The notes: a model not told the origin generated them from the sequence alone. Shown: positions 51,380-60,816, numbered from the stretch's first letter. The stretch: 64,000 bases of DNA from Sulfoacidibacillus thermotolerans (GCF_003144315.1 NZ_MPDK01000006.1:62001-126000), one strand, 5' to 3'. Translations and numbers: made by a program.

Positions 51380-51412
51380 CTTGCGTGCATAAGCATGTCT
51401 TTCGCACGCAAG
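51380..51412. terminator. Inverted repeat between the small gene and ampS
   Basis: CTTGCGTGC and GCACGCAAG form a perfect 9-bp stem with a 15-base loop, located between convergent genes. No strong T-run follows on either strand, so its function as terminator is uncertain. Confidence 0.5.
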
Positions 51413-51428
51413 AGAGCCGTTTGATCTT

Positions 51429-52547
51429 TTACTTTAAGTGCTCAGGATTTAGTTTTTCCAATTCCGGAACGACAAACCGACCATCCTTGCGGATCAGACG
51501 GCCGTCAAAGTATATCTCTCCTCCTCCATACTCAGGGCGCTGAATACACACAAGATCCCAATGAATTGCAGAATGATTGCCGTTGTAGGCTTCATCATAA
51601 CAATTCCCTGGTGTAAAGTGAAAACTTCCATCGATTTTTTCATCGAACAAAATGTCTTTCATTGGCTCCTTGATGTATGGATTCAGACCTAAACTAAATT
51701 CTCCCACATACCGGGCACCTTCATCTGTGTCAAAAATTTGATTTATGCGTTCCGTATCGTTGGCCTCTGCTTTTATGATCTTCCCCTTGTCAAACGTCAA
51801 GCGAATTTGCTCAAAGACATATCCTCGATAAGGGGAGGGAGTATTAAATTGAATAACTCCCGAGACTGAATCGCGTACAGGTGCTGTAAACACTTCCCCA
51901 TCAGGAATATTCATTTCCCCAGCACACGGAATCGCAGGTATGCCCTGAATACTAAAACGCAAATCCGTAGCACCTGGCCCCACGATGTGCACTTCGTCTG
52001 TCTGTTCCATCAGTTGTTTTAATGCCTGCATCGCATCTTTCATCCGCCCATAATCCAGGGTGCATACTTGGTAATAAAAATCCTCAAATGCCTCCGTACT
52101 CATATTTGCAAGTTGTGCCATCGAAGCATTCGGATAGCGCAATACGCACCACCTCGTCCCCTTGACACGCGCTTCACTATGTACCGGTGTCCCGTACAAC
52201 TTATCAAATAACGCCATTTTTTCACTAGGTACGTCTGCATACTCGTTGATGTTGTCATTTCCTCGCAACCCGACATAACAATCCATCTGCTCCATCAGTG
52301 TGCGATCCATCTCTGTCGCGAGCTGTAATTGCGACTCCGTGATGTCCATGAACCACTCCCGCCACACTTGTTGATCGCGAATTTGCACAAAAGGCAGTGC
52401 ACCTTGCGCATAAGCCGCTCTAACAATCTCTTTTCCTAAGTCAATCGAAGGCCCAAACATTTCAATCAAGATCTTATCCCCCGGCTTTGCAGCACAGGAA
52501 TAGGCAACGATCGTTTGAGCGAGCTTTTGTGCTCGTGCATCACGCAT
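51429..52547 (-). CDS. M29-family aminopeptidase (AmpS-like)
   Basis: A 372-residue metallo-aminopeptidase of the thermophilic aminopeptidase family. Typical metal and active-site blocks occur: CAGEMNIPDGEVFTAPV, VGEFSLGLNPYI, FDEKIDGSFHFTPGNCYDEA and SAIHWDLVCI. Such enzymes release N-terminal residues from peptides in the cytoplasm using two metal ions. ATG 52547 follows GAGGAGGGAATAAAA; the upstream frame to 52574 is rejected. Single-gene unit with convergent small gene downstream. Confidence 0.92.
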   Translation of the reverse strand: MRDARAQKLAQTIVAYSCAAKPGDKILIEMFGPSIDLGKEIVRAAYAQGALPFVQIRDQQVWREWFMDITESQLQLATEMDRTLMEQMDCYVGLRGNDNINEYADVPSEKMALFDKLYGTPVHSEARVKGTRWCVLRYPNASMAQLANMSTEAFEDFYYQVCTLDYGRMKDAMQALKQLMEQTDEVHIVGPGATDLRFSIQGIPAIPCAGEMNIPDGEVFTAPVRDSVSGVIQFNTPSPYRGYVFEQIRLTFDKGKIIKAEANDTERINQIFDTDEGARYVGEFSLGLNPYIKEPMKDILFDEKIDGSFHFTPGNCYDEAYNGNHSAIHWDLVCIQRPEYGGGEIYFDGRLIRKDGRFVVPELEKLNPEHLK

Positions 52548-52757
52548 TTTTATTCCCTCCTCGATTTGTTTCATTGATATGATATGTATTCTTTGCGTTC
52601 CTCACCGAATTGTATCATATCGACAGATAGCAAGCCGACTCACTCACACTACATCTCTGCTGCAACTGCAAAGACCGCCAATTGGTATAAGTCTCCTTTT
52701 GTCAGCACGCATGGGGTTTGGCTGTTTGCACAAGCTAGTGGTGGAGGTGTTGCGACC

Positions 52758-52946
52758 ATGTGGGATATGATGCAAAATGCACGACATCAAATGATGGGTC
52801 CGTCAAGACGGCAATCATCTTTTGGAACGCTTCCGGCCTTACTCCTTGGAGCAGGGGTCGGCATCGCCACTTGGGAACTTGTACGACGGCGCACACTAGC
52901 AACACCGCAGTCCGCTTCTTCTCCGCTTAGCGCCCATATGGAGTAA
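52758..52946 (+). CDS. Small hypothetical protein with one hydrophobic segment
   Basis: A 62-residue protein beginning MWDMMQNARHQMMGPSRRQ, with a hydrophobic segment (TLPALLLGAGVGIATWELV) and a basic stop-transfer RRR. GGAGGTG eight bases before the ATG and a perfect terminator after the stop support a real gene. The pattern recalls short DUF3918-type proteins of Bacilli, but assignment is unsure. Confidence 0.6.
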   Translation: MWDMMQNARHQMMGPSRRQSSFGTLPALLLGAGVGIATWELVRRRTLATPQSASSPLSAHME

Positions 52947-52949
52947 CTT

Positions 52950-52974
52950 GATAGACCCGCTAAGCGGGTCTATC
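52950..52974 (+). terminator. Rho-independent terminator
   Basis: GATAGACCCGC and GCGGGTCTATC form a perfect 11-bp stem with a TAA loop, followed by ATTTCAT. It lies right after the small gene and before the GntR unit. Confidence 0.8.
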
Positions 52975-53039
52975 ATTTCATAGATTGTTCACAATTCATT
53001 TCATTCCTTCTCGGCACTTTGCCATTACAATAGAAATGA

Positions 53040-53061
53040 AACGTTATAACAATATAATGTT
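53040..53061. promoter_or_regulatory. Imperfect palindrome upstream of the GntR gene
   Basis: AACGTTAT and ATAATGTT (one mismatch) flank six A/T-rich bases, 38 bp before the gene start, and the right arm overlaps a TATAAT sequence (53053-53058) that could be the -10 box. GntR-type regulators usually bind such sites in their own promoter, so autoregulation is plausible. The matching -35 box is not convincing. Confidence 0.45.
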
Positions 53062-53098
53062 ACATCCAATTTAGACGAGTGAAAGGTGGGGGAACTGC

Positions 53099-53836
53099 TT
53101 GGTCATCGCGCGCGCCGGATATCCGCTGTATCTTCAGCTCAAATCCTGGCTAGTAGAGCGCATTGAATCAGGGGAATGGCCGGAAGGAACCATGATCCCT
53201 ACTGAACAAGAATTGATGGCACAACACGGCGTTTCACGCACGACTGTGCGACAGGCGATTCTGGATCTTGTCGCTTCTGGCGACCTCGTTCGTCGCCAAG
53301 GAAAAGGGACCTATGTTGCCCGTCCCGATCACGTCATTACTTCCTCACCACTCTATGGTTTCAAGGAAGAATTCGATCAATTAGGACGTCATGTGGAGAT
53401 CCACTCGCTCGAAATCGATCTTATTCCTGCTGATTTGGCTGTCGCCACACATTTGCGCATCACGGCAGGAACGCCTGTCGTTCGCATCGGACGCGTCATC
53501 AGTGAATTTGGTGAACCGATTTTTGCCGATGAGAGTTATCTGCCAGAAGGATTGCGCCACGTATGCTCGCAAGAACAGTTGCGCCACGGCTCAATCTACT
53601 CTGCTTTAGAAGCTCACGGCATTGCGATTGCTTCAGGTGAACAGACGATCAGTGCACAAAATGCGAATTCGGATACGGCCATGAAACTGCATTGTGCAAT
53701 TGGTGATGCTGTGATTCATATCATGCGCACGACAAAAGATGGCAGTGGACAGCCCATTGAGTATTCGATCGCTCGCTACCGTGCAGATGCTTATGAATAT
53801 CGCGTGCGCTTGGCGCGCACCGTAAATCCTCATTGA
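53099..53836 (+). CDS. GntR-family regulator, HutC/UTRA type
   Basis: A 245-residue regulator: N-terminal winged helix (PLYLQLKSWLVERIESGEWP, then MAQHGVSRTTVRQAILDL and RRQGKGTYVARP) and a C-terminal UTRA ligand domain (FADESYLPEGL, IEYSIARYRADAYEYRV). TTG start with GGTGGGGG before it. Its stop is close to the DHA2 transporter start, and the two are probably cotranscribed, so the regulator may sense a substrate of the transporter. Confidence 0.92.
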   Translation: MVIARAGYPLYLQLKSWLVERIESGEWPEGTMIPTEQELMAQHGVSRTTVRQAILDLVASGDLVRRQGKGTYVARPDHVITSSPLYGFKEEFDQLGRHVEIHSLEIDLIPADLAVATHLRITAGTPVVRIGRVISEFGEPIFADESYLPEGLRHVCSQEQLRHGSIYSALEAHGIAIASGEQTISAQNANSDTAMKLHCAIGDAVIHIMRTTKDGSGQPIEYSIARYRADAYEYRVRLARTVNPH

Positions 53837-53889
53837 CACGATGGAATGGAGGGGAAATCCAAAGCTGCGCGACAGTTTTGGGTACTGGA

Positions 53890-55374
53890 ATGACAGACAA
53901 CGCGACGCACGCAGGACATTCGTTGCCGCTCAAATTTTTTACAAACAGGCCTAATTATCACTGGTATGTTGTCGCTACAGTGTGTATCGGCGCGTTTATG
54001 GCTGCATTAGATGGCAGCATCATCACGGTGGCATTGCCAACAATTGACCGTGAATTCAATGTAAACGTCAGCGCAAGTGCTTGGGTGGCATTGGCCTACT
54101 TGCTTACACTGACCGCTTTACTCGCAATGTTTGGACGGATCGCAGACATTGTCGGTAGACGCCCACTCTATACGATCGGGTTTACGATTTTTATTATTGG
54201 TTCTGCATTATGTGGAGCAGCTCCCACACTGGGTTTGCTCATTGGATTTCGCGTTTTACAAGGAATTGGTGCGACGATGTTGCAGGCAAATAGCGTCGCG
54301 ATCGTCACAGCCGCCGTTCCAGAAAAAGTACGCGGGAAAGCAATTGGCATACAAGGTTCAGCCCTCGCGGTAGGATTATCACTCGGTCCTGCCATTGGTG
54401 GATTGCTGATCGGTTTATTTGGTTGGCGCTCCATTTTCTACGTCAATGTTCCTGTCGGAATTATTGGAACAACGCTCGCAGCTATGATCCTGCCGATCGA
54501 TCTGCATAAAGATGCAAGCGCGAAGTCAAACTTTGATTACATCGGTGCCCTCTTACTCGCAATCACGCTGATTGCCTTTTTACTTGGATTGAATCAAGGA
54601 AACGATGATGGATGGGGTTCTCCGACGATCATTGGGTACTTCATTTCCACCGCCGTATTTGCAATCCTTTTTTACTTTCAAGAGAGGCGCCACCCTGCTC
54701 CACTTATCGATCTCTCCCTCTTTAAGATCGAACAGCTCACCTGGGGTAACATCACTGGAGCCTTGTCATATGGAGTTATGTATGGCGTATTGTATATTGT
54801 GCCTTACTTTTTTGAGGACGTTTTGCGAAAACCCTCTTCTTCATCCGGGTTATTGACGACGCCATTGCCCATCGGAATGATGTTGCTCGCTCCTATTGCC
54901 GGAAAAATTGCAGACAAATTAGGATCAAAACTCCCGACTGTAGCAGGAATGGGAATTGCCACGCTCGGTACAATTGCCCTCATTTTTGTCAATGCGAATA
55001 CAAATTTGCTATATTTGATTTTTGCACTCTTTTTTGTCGGTGTTGGGATGGGGATTTTTACCCCGCCGAATAATAGTTCTGTCATGGGAAGTACCCCTCG
55101 CAATCGCTTGGGTGTTTCTTCTGGGATGCTTAACATGTCCAGATCACTTGGACAAAGTCTTGGGATTGCTTACGCATTTGCCATTTTTCAAGGAGTTATT
55201 CTCCTGTATCACTTTACTCCGAAAAACGCCCCAGTCGGACCTTTGATCGCAGGTTTTAAATGGACGTTTATCGGTGTTTCCATCTTTGGTGTTGCAGCGC
55301 TTTTCATCTCGTTATTCCGTGGAAATGTGGCCAAAGTCGCACTGCCTGAAGAAGCAAAAATCGTCGAGGTGTAA
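53890..55374 (+). CDS. MFS drug:H+ antiporter-2 (EmrB/QacA) family transporter
   Basis: A 494-residue protein with 14 hydrophobic helices, the mark of the DHA2 group. TM1 has FMAALDGSIITVALPTI with the conserved D, motif A is GRIADIVGRRPLY, and motif C in TM5 is GPAIGGLLIGLFGWRSIF. Export of toxic compounds is the usual role. The first in-frame ATG after the gntR stop with a normal N-terminus is 53890, but its ribosome site is weak; a GGAGGGG further upstream has no good start at the usual distance. Ends in a strong terminator. Confidence 0.9.
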   Translation: MTDNATHAGHSLPLKFFTNRPNYHWYVVATVCIGAFMAALDGSIITVALPTIDREFNVNVSASAWVALAYLLTLTALLAMFGRIADIVGRRPLYTIGFTIFIIGSALCGAAPTLGLLIGFRVLQGIGATMLQANSVAIVTAAVPEKVRGKAIGIQGSALAVGLSLGPAIGGLLIGLFGWRSIFYVNVPVGIIGTTLAAMILPIDLHKDASAKSNFDYIGALLLAITLIAFLLGLNQGNDDGWGSPTIIGYFISTAVFAILFYFQERRHPAPLIDLSLFKIEQLTWGNITGALSYGVMYGVLYIVPYFFEDVLRKPSSSSGLLTTPLPIGMMLLAPIAGKIADKLGSKLPTVAGMGIATLGTIALIFVNANTNLLYLIFALFFVGVGMGIFTPPNNSSVMGSTPRNRLGVSSGMLNMSRSLGQSLGIAYAFAIFQGVILLYHFTPKNAPVGPLIAGFKWTFIGVSIFGVAALFISLFRGNVAKVALPEEAKIVEV

Positions 55375-55395
55375 TCGTGACCGCGCAGTTTGTTC

Positions 55396-55425
55396 GCGGG
55401 CAACCCTCGGTTGCCCGCTTTTTTT
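55396..55425 (+). terminator. Rho-independent terminator after the DHA2 transporter
   Basis: GCGGGCAACC and GGTTGCCCGC form a perfect 10-bp GC-rich stem with a 3-base loop followed by seven T residues. Very typical. Confidence 0.93.
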
Positions 55426-55450
55426 GTCAAGACTCCCCTGTGAAGAAGAC

Positions 55451-55486
55451 AACCAATGCCTATTGGTTTAGAAAAAAGTGTATAAT
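55451..55486 (+). promoter_or_regulatory. Promoter with palindrome upstream of cardiolipin synthase
   Basis: A TATAAT at 55481-55486 is preceded by the perfect palindrome AACCAATGCCTATTGGTT (55451-55468), which occupies the -35 position. A repressor or activator site is likely. No good -35 hexamer is seen at 17 bases. Confidence 0.5.
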
Positions 55487-55549
55487 GGCGTTTGCAGACT
55501 TATTTCCCGTATCGATTACGCATCTGTTGGCAATTAAGGAGCGATGAGC

Positions 55550-56776
55550 ATGTCCCTGTCCACGCACCTTGAAGATGGCTTTTTTATCGCAATTGGAATC
55601 ATTATTTGCTTACAAGTGACTGTCATACTCAGTTCAGCTATCAGTACGCGGTTTCGTCGTCGCCGCAGTTCGATTTCACTCGGTCGTCTCCAATTACCTG
55701 AAATCATTGTAAAAGACAATCGTGTGCAACTCTACACATACGGTATGAATTTATATCGAGATATGTTGGAAGATATTTATTCCGCAAAAAAATGTATCTG
55801 CATTGAATCTTTCATCTGGAAAGCGGATCGCATCGGGACTGCCTTTAAAGAAGCCGTCACAAAAAAAGCCCGTGAAGGCGTTGACGTTTATGTCATTTTC
55901 GACAATTTTGCGAATATGGTCGTCCCAAGCGAATTTAAGCGCTTCCCTGCAAACATTCACCTTATGCGTTATAAAGCATGGCGGCGGTTATGGGACTTTT
56001 TTGATCCTCGCCGACTTGCGCGGGATCACCGCAAGCTGCTCGTCATCGACCAGCAGATCGGCTACGTCGGAGGGTACAACATCGGAGATCTGTATGGAGC
56101 TAAGTGGCGCGATACACATGTGCGCATCGCAGGGGAGGGTGCAAAAAATCTATACTCATCTTTTGTTGATTTTTGGAATGCACACAGCGATGAAAGCGAC
56201 CATATGACAAAAGTCACAGGATCACTGTTTCCTTATATACGACTCTATGCAAATGATGCTACTCGACTGATGTTCCCCATCCGTTCGATGTACATCGAGG
56301 CGATCGATCTCGCAAAAGAGCGCATTCTCCTTACGACTCCATATTTTATTCCGGATCGCTTTGTATTAAATTCTCTCATTCGAGCGGCCAAACGCGGCGT
56401 CGATGTGCGTCTAATGGTTCCTGAACAATCAAATCACCTGCTTGCAGATTGGCTCGCCCGTACGTATTTTACAGAGTGCCTACGCCAAGGGATACGCATC
56501 TTCCTCTATCAAGGAGCGATGATTCATGCAAAAACAGCGACGATTGATAGAACATGGTCCACGATCGGCACAGCAAATCTCGATCGCCTCAGCCTCGTCG
56601 GAAATTTTGAACTCAATGTCGAATTTCTTAATCCCGAAGTAGCCGATCAAATGGAAGTCATCTTTATCGCAGACCTGCAGCACTGTCGAGAACTCCAATT
56701 ACACGAATGGGTACACCGCCCAATTCTTCAAAAATTGGGAGAGCTTGTGCTCTCCCCCTTATGGCCATTTTTATAA
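55550..56776 (+). CDS. Cardiolipin synthase-like phospholipase D family protein
   Basis: A 408-residue membrane protein with one N-terminal helix (FFIAIGIIICLQVTVILSS) and two phospholipase D motifs: HRKLLVIDQQIGYVGGYN and HAKTATIDRTWSTIGTANLD, each H-x-K-x4-D. Cardiolipin synthases condense two phosphatidylglycerols. Bacillus enzymes usually have two membrane helices, so this is slightly shorter at the N-terminus, like YwiE/YwjE types. ATG 55550 has AAGGAG nine bases upstream; ATG 55544 is an alternative. Confidence 0.88.
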   Translation: MSLSTHLEDGFFIAIGIIICLQVTVILSSAISTRFRRRRSSISLGRLQLPEIIVKDNRVQLYTYGMNLYRDMLEDIYSAKKCICIESFIWKADRIGTAFKEAVTKKAREGVDVYVIFDNFANMVVPSEFKRFPANIHLMRYKAWRRLWDFFDPRRLARDHRKLLVIDQQIGYVGGYNIGDLYGAKWRDTHVRIAGEGAKNLYSSFVDFWNAHSDESDHMTKVTGSLFPYIRLYANDATRLMFPIRSMYIEAIDLAKERILLTTPYFIPDRFVLNSLIRAAKRGVDVRLMVPEQSNHLLADWLARTYFTECLRQGIRIFLYQGAMIHAKTATIDRTWSTIGTANLDRLSLVGNFELNVEFLNPEVADQMEVIFIADLQHCRELQLHEWVHRPILQKLGELVLSPLWPFL

Positions 56777-56785
56777 AACTCCCCT

Positions 56786-58303
56786 CTATGAATAGACGGG
56801 TGCAGCAAATTCCTCGAGTCGTTTTTTTGAGTCACGATCAATCTCTGCATGCAAACTGTTGCCATGCGCATCCATAGTCACGATCGCTGGAAAGGCTTTG
56901 ACTTGTAAATGCCACATCGCTTCCGGAATACCAAATTGCTCAAGGAAATCGACGCCATCGACGTGTGTGACTGTGCGTGCATAATACTGTGCGGCGCCGC
57001 CAATGGCATTTAGATACACGGCGCCGTGCTCCTTTAACCCCTGAAGGGTTTTAGGTCCCATGCCCCCCTTACCGATGATTGCGCGAATGCCAAATTTTTT
57101 AATGATATCCGCCTGATAAGGTTCTTCTCGTGAACTTGTGGTCGGCCCAGCCGCCTTTACGTGCCAGCCCTCTTCATCTTGAAGCATAACAGGGCCACAA
57201 TGATACAATACAGCGCCATTCAAATCGACTGGTGCATCGTGATCCATCAAATATTTATGAAGTGCATCTCTTCCCGTATGCATGGCTCCGTCAATCAAAA
57301 CGACGTCCCCTACTTTTAACTTGCGGATCTGTTCTTCACTAATCGGTGCTTGCAAAACGATTGCGTGATCCGTCGAGATCCCGCCGCGATCGGAGAATTG
57401 CACATCCCCCTCTTTATACAGCCACTTTGTAATTTTTCCTGTATGTGCATTGATGACAACTCCCTGACGACGAAAAGCCCAACAGTTATACGCAACTGAA
57501 ACAAAGAAACTCGCCGGCAAGCGATTTTGCACCCCAATTTTGCACCCTAGCAACGTCACACGTCCACCAAAACCCATGGTACCTATTCCTAGTTGATTCG
57601 CCTTTTCCATGATGTATTCTTCTAAATCTCTTAGTTCTGGAATTGGATTTTCGTCTTCCAGTGAGCGAAACAACTGCTCTTTTGCATGTTGATACCCGCT
57701 GGTTCGATCCCCACCAATGGAGACTCCAACGACCCCTGCACTACAACCTTGACCTTGCGCCTGATAAACCGCATGCAAAATACACTTGCGCACGCCATCT
57801 AAATCACGTCCTGCTTTTCCTAGCCCTTCAATCTCCATCGGCAAACTGTATTGGATGTTTTTATTCTCACAGCCTCCGCCTTTTAAGATCAACTTGACTT
57901 CGATGTCATCGCGCTCCCACTGATGAAAATGAATAACAGGCGTCCCTGGCCCCAGATTATCACCGGTGTTTTTCCCTGTCAGCGAGTCGACTGAATTGGT
58001 TCGCAACTTCCCCATTTTTGTCGCTTCTGCGACGGCTGATTGAATCTGTTTTTCCATGATGATCTGATTGGCGCCAACTGGTGTAAACACCTCGAACGTA
58101 GGCATTCCGGTATCTTGACAGATTGGGCCTTGATCCGTTTCCGCCATCGCTACATTATTCACAATCGTATCGAGCGCGAGTGCAGCTCGACTGCCTACTT
58201 CTTCGCGCAACTGTGCTCGTGCTAGCGCACGGCGTACGTCAGGCGGCAAATTCGTCGACGTATCGATGATCAGTTCTAAAATGCTTTGTTGAAAATGATC
58301 CAT
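56786..58303 (-). CDS. Class I fumarate hydratase (iron-sulfur, alpha-beta fused)
   Basis: A 505-residue class I fumarase converting fumarate and malate in the citric acid cycle, with an oxygen-labile [4Fe-4S] cluster. Cysteines are in GPICQDTGMP, KGGGCENKN and GQGCSAGVVG; the C-terminal beta part contains DGAMHTGRDALHKYL and GPTTSSREEPYQADIIKKFG. It is the long fused form as in FumA/FumB of E. coli. B. subtilis has a class II enzyme, so presence of the class I form is a lineage trait. It is convergent with the cardiolipin synthase gene, 9 bp apart. Confidence 0.95.
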   Translation of the reverse strand: MDHFQQSILELIIDTSTNLPPDVRRALARAQLREEVGSRAALALDTIVNNVAMAETDQGPICQDTGMPTFEVFTPVGANQIIMEKQIQSAVAEATKMGKLRTNSVDSLTGKNTGDNLGPGTPVIHFHQWERDDIEVKLILKGGGCENKNIQYSLPMEIEGLGKAGRDLDGVRKCILHAVYQAQGQGCSAGVVGVSIGGDRTSGYQHAKEQLFRSLEDENPIPELRDLEEYIMEKANQLGIGTMGFGGRVTLLGCKIGVQNRLPASFFVSVAYNCWAFRRQGVVINAHTGKITKWLYKEGDVQFSDRGGISTDHAIVLQAPISEEQIRKLKVGDVVLIDGAMHTGRDALHKYLMDHDAPVDLNGAVLYHCGPVMLQDEEGWHVKAAGPTTSSREEPYQADIIKKFGIRAIIGKGGMGPKTLQGLKEHGAVYLNAIGGAAQYYARTVTHVDGVDFLEQFGIPEAMWHLQVKAFPAIVTMDAHGNSLHAEIDRDSKKRLEEFAAPVYS

Positions 58304-58450
58304 CTGTTTGCACCTACCCCGTGTTGTTTCCCCTTCAGTACAGCTATAACACTATTATACTCCATAATAAGTAGACACCGCGTCAGTCTGCCAAAACAAC
58401 ATGAACGCGATGTACATTCTTGACTTCACAATGCAAAGCAAATACAGTCT

Positions 58451-59938
58451 TTAATCTTTTGTTTTAAAAATAGACGACTTCTTTCCCACCTTGTAGAGTG
58501 GAGGGCGAACAAATAAAGCCTTAGCACCTTGCCAATCAAATGGAAACAAAGGCCATAAGTATGGAACACCAAGCGCACGTGTCCGCAACAACAAAACCAA
58601 GATGAACACAATCCCCACTGTAAACCCAATCCCGCCAAAGATCCATGATAAGACAATCATTAAGAGACGCATCAATCGATTTGCAGAGGAAAGTTCACGT
58701 GAAGATGTAGCAAACTGAGCAATTGCAGCTCCTCCCATAAATACCAATACTTCAGGAGAAACGAGATTCATCATCGTCGCAAATTGTCCAAATACAAGTC
58801 CTGACACAATGCCGATTGCTGACGCAAGCGTAGATGGCGTATTAATCACTGCCCGCTCAAAGAGATCGACTCCGAGTTGCGCCATTAGGAACTGTAACCC
58901 TAGAGGTAAAGGTAATGGTTTGGGGGTTCCTAAAAAAGCAATCGCTTTTGGCAAATGATCGTGTTCCGCAGCAAGCACGATAAAAAAACCGGGCGCCAAT
59001 ACAGAAATAAAACTAGCCAGAATAATGCCAATGCGCAAGTACAATCCCACGATGGGATAGGAGTGATAATCTTCGGGATGATGCAAATGATGGAACACCG
59101 TAGTTGGCCCTACAATCACTTCCGGCGTCGTATCGACAACCACTACCACTTGACCCTCAAGTAACCCTGTCGCTGCCACATCTGGACGTTCTGTATAACG
59201 GACAATCGGGTAAGGATTCCACCCTACTTTCCCCAACCATTCCGTCACCGCTTGTTCCCCCATCGCCACGATATCTGTCGGAATACTTTTTAAAGCCTGG
59301 CGAAACCGATCGACAAGTTGATCATTGGTGACATCTTGTAAATACATTAAACTCACATCTGTCTGTGAGCGCGCCCCGATTTGTAGAAGCTCTACACGCA
59401 ATCGCGGATCGCGCAAGCGCCTACGAATAAGCGCCACATTCATCAACATCGTCTCTACAAACCCATCGCGCGGACCTCGCACAATGCGCTCCACAGCCGG
59501 CTCATCAATGCTACGCATGGGATAGATCCGCGTGTCAATCATCAGGACCTCTTCATAGCCTTCAATAAATATGACAAGTGGCCCGGATAAAATAAAACGC
59601 ACTGCGTCTGACATTTTCGTAACAATTTGAACCTGAACAAAACCAATGGTCACATTGAGATAATTGACCAATTCATCTAATGTGAAGGACCGATTCGGGT
59701 GGCGATCGACAAATTCTTTGATCGTCATCTCTAAATTTTCCACGATGAGCACCATATTCATCGTTAAGAAATAGCCGTTTGCAGTATAGGCGGTCATTTT
59801 AATATCCGCAAAAACGAACGGTTTAGCAATCAGATCCCAACTCACACCAATTCCAAGCAGTTCCTTCAAAAACGCATCATTTTCTTCTAAATTTGCTGAA
59901 ATATTTACGTTTGAAAGAGCTTCCATCGCCGTCGTCAT
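58451..59938 (-). CDS. GerA-family spore protein, SpoVAF-like
   Basis: A 495-residue protein of the GerA family. Soluble N-terminal half to about residue 290 (including RGPRDGFVETMLMNVALIRR and TGLLEGQVVVVVDTTPEVIVG broken by me), then five or more membrane helices. The short N-terminus and block AYTANGYFLTMNMVLIVENL resemble SpoVAF, which in Bacillus is encoded in the spoVA operon and forms an ion channel that amplifies germination. Here there are no spoVA genes beside it. ATG 59938 has GAGGAGTGACGAAG ahead. Alternatively an orphan GerA A-subunit. Confidence 0.82.
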   Translation of the reverse strand: MTTAMEALSNVNISANLEENDAFLKELLGIGVSWDLIAKPFVFADIKMTAYTANGYFLTMNMVLIVENLEMTIKEFVDRHPNRSFTLDELVNYLNVTIGFVQVQIVTKMSDAVRFILSGPLVIFIEGYEEVLMIDTRIYPMRSIDEPAVERIVRGPRDGFVETMLMNVALIRRRLRDPRLRVELLQIGARSQTDVSLMYLQDVTNDQLVDRFRQALKSIPTDIVAMGEQAVTEWLGKVGWNPYPIVRYTERPDVAATGLLEGQVVVVVDTTPEVIVGPTTVFHHLHHPEDYHSYPIVGLYLRIGIILASFISVLAPGFFIVLAAEHDHLPKAIAFLGTPKPLPLPLGLQFLMAQLGVDLFERAVINTPSTLASAIGIVSGLVFGQFATMMNLVSPEVLVFMGGAAIAQFATSSRELSSANRLMRLLMIVLSWIFGGIGFTVGIVFILVLLLRTRALGVPYLWPLFPFDWQGAKALFVRPPLYKVGKKSSIFKTKD

Positions 59939-60074
59939 CTTCGTCACTCCTCTGCTAGGAGTATGCGAAGCTGGTAAGAACGCTATGCATATACATTTTT
60001 TGCTCTCCACAGATAGGTTATTTTAACCCGTTTGTAAAAGAAGTTTAATCAAAAGTACAGTTCCATCGCCTAAC

Positions 60075-60740
60075 ATGGACAATAAAGTGGCTATACTGCA
60101 GAGATCGAAGGAGGAATTTCACATTACAAACAACGTACATTGGCAACCGACTAAGGTATCTCGAGAAGCTCGTGAACATATGCACAAACACAAAAGTGCT
60201 GTTGTGTGGTTGACTGGACTTTCTGGTGCAGGAAAGTCAACTCTCGCTTTGCAATTAGAGTGGCGCCTTTACCAACAAGGAATTCACACCTACTTGCTTG
60301 ACGGAGATAATGTTCGATTTGGCTTAAATGCTGATCTCGGATTTTCTTTGCAGGATCGTCAGGAAAATATTCGCCGCATTGGACACTTAGCTAAGCTATT
60401 TGTCGATGCTGGGATCGTTGTCATTGTTGCGCTGATTTCGCCTTTACGCAAAGATCGCGAATGGGTACGCAGCCTTTTTCACTCTGAAGAATTTATCGAA
60501 ACCTACATCGATTGTCCGTTAGAGGTCTGCATGGAGCGAGATCCAAAGGGGTTATATAAAAAGGCGATGGATGGAACAATCACCGAATTTACTGGAATTA
60601 GTTCTCCGTATGAACACCCTCTGCACCCCGAATTGACGATTCACACTGACAAAAGCAGCGTGGATGACGCCGTTCATACGATTGAACAACATCTTTTTCA
60701 CATCATCTTGCCAAACCAAAAAACGCATCAAGCCATCTAA
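60075..60740 (+). CDS. cysC: Adenylylsulfate kinase
   Basis: A kinase of up to 221 residues that phosphorylates APS to PAPS, the active sulfate donor. Walker A is GLSGAGKST, followed by DGDNVRFGLNADLGFS and NIRRIGHLAKLF, and by ALISPLRKDREWVR. ATG 60075 has no ribosome site; AAGGAGG at 60108-60114 lies eight bases before an ATT (60123) that would give a family-sized N-terminus (ITNNVHWQPTKVSRE). The first gene of a plus-strand run cysC-sat-nrnA-like-sulfotransferase with 75, 19 and 17 bp gaps. Confidence 0.93.
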   Translation: MDNKVAILQRSKEEFHITNNVHWQPTKVSREAREHMHKHKSAVVWLTGLSGAGKSTLALQLEWRLYQQGIHTYLLDGDNVRFGLNADLGFSLQDRQENIRRIGHLAKLFVDAGIVVIVALISPLRKDREWVRSLFHSEEFIETYIDCPLEVCMERDPKGLYKKAMDGTITEFTGISSPYEHPLHPELTIHTDKSSVDDAVHTIEQHLFHIILPNQKTHQAI

Positions 60741-60816
60741 TTCATACGACCGATCGAACACATAGGTATGGCATTAAACTATACAAATGTAAAATACATG
60801 TGCAGGAGTGAACGCA

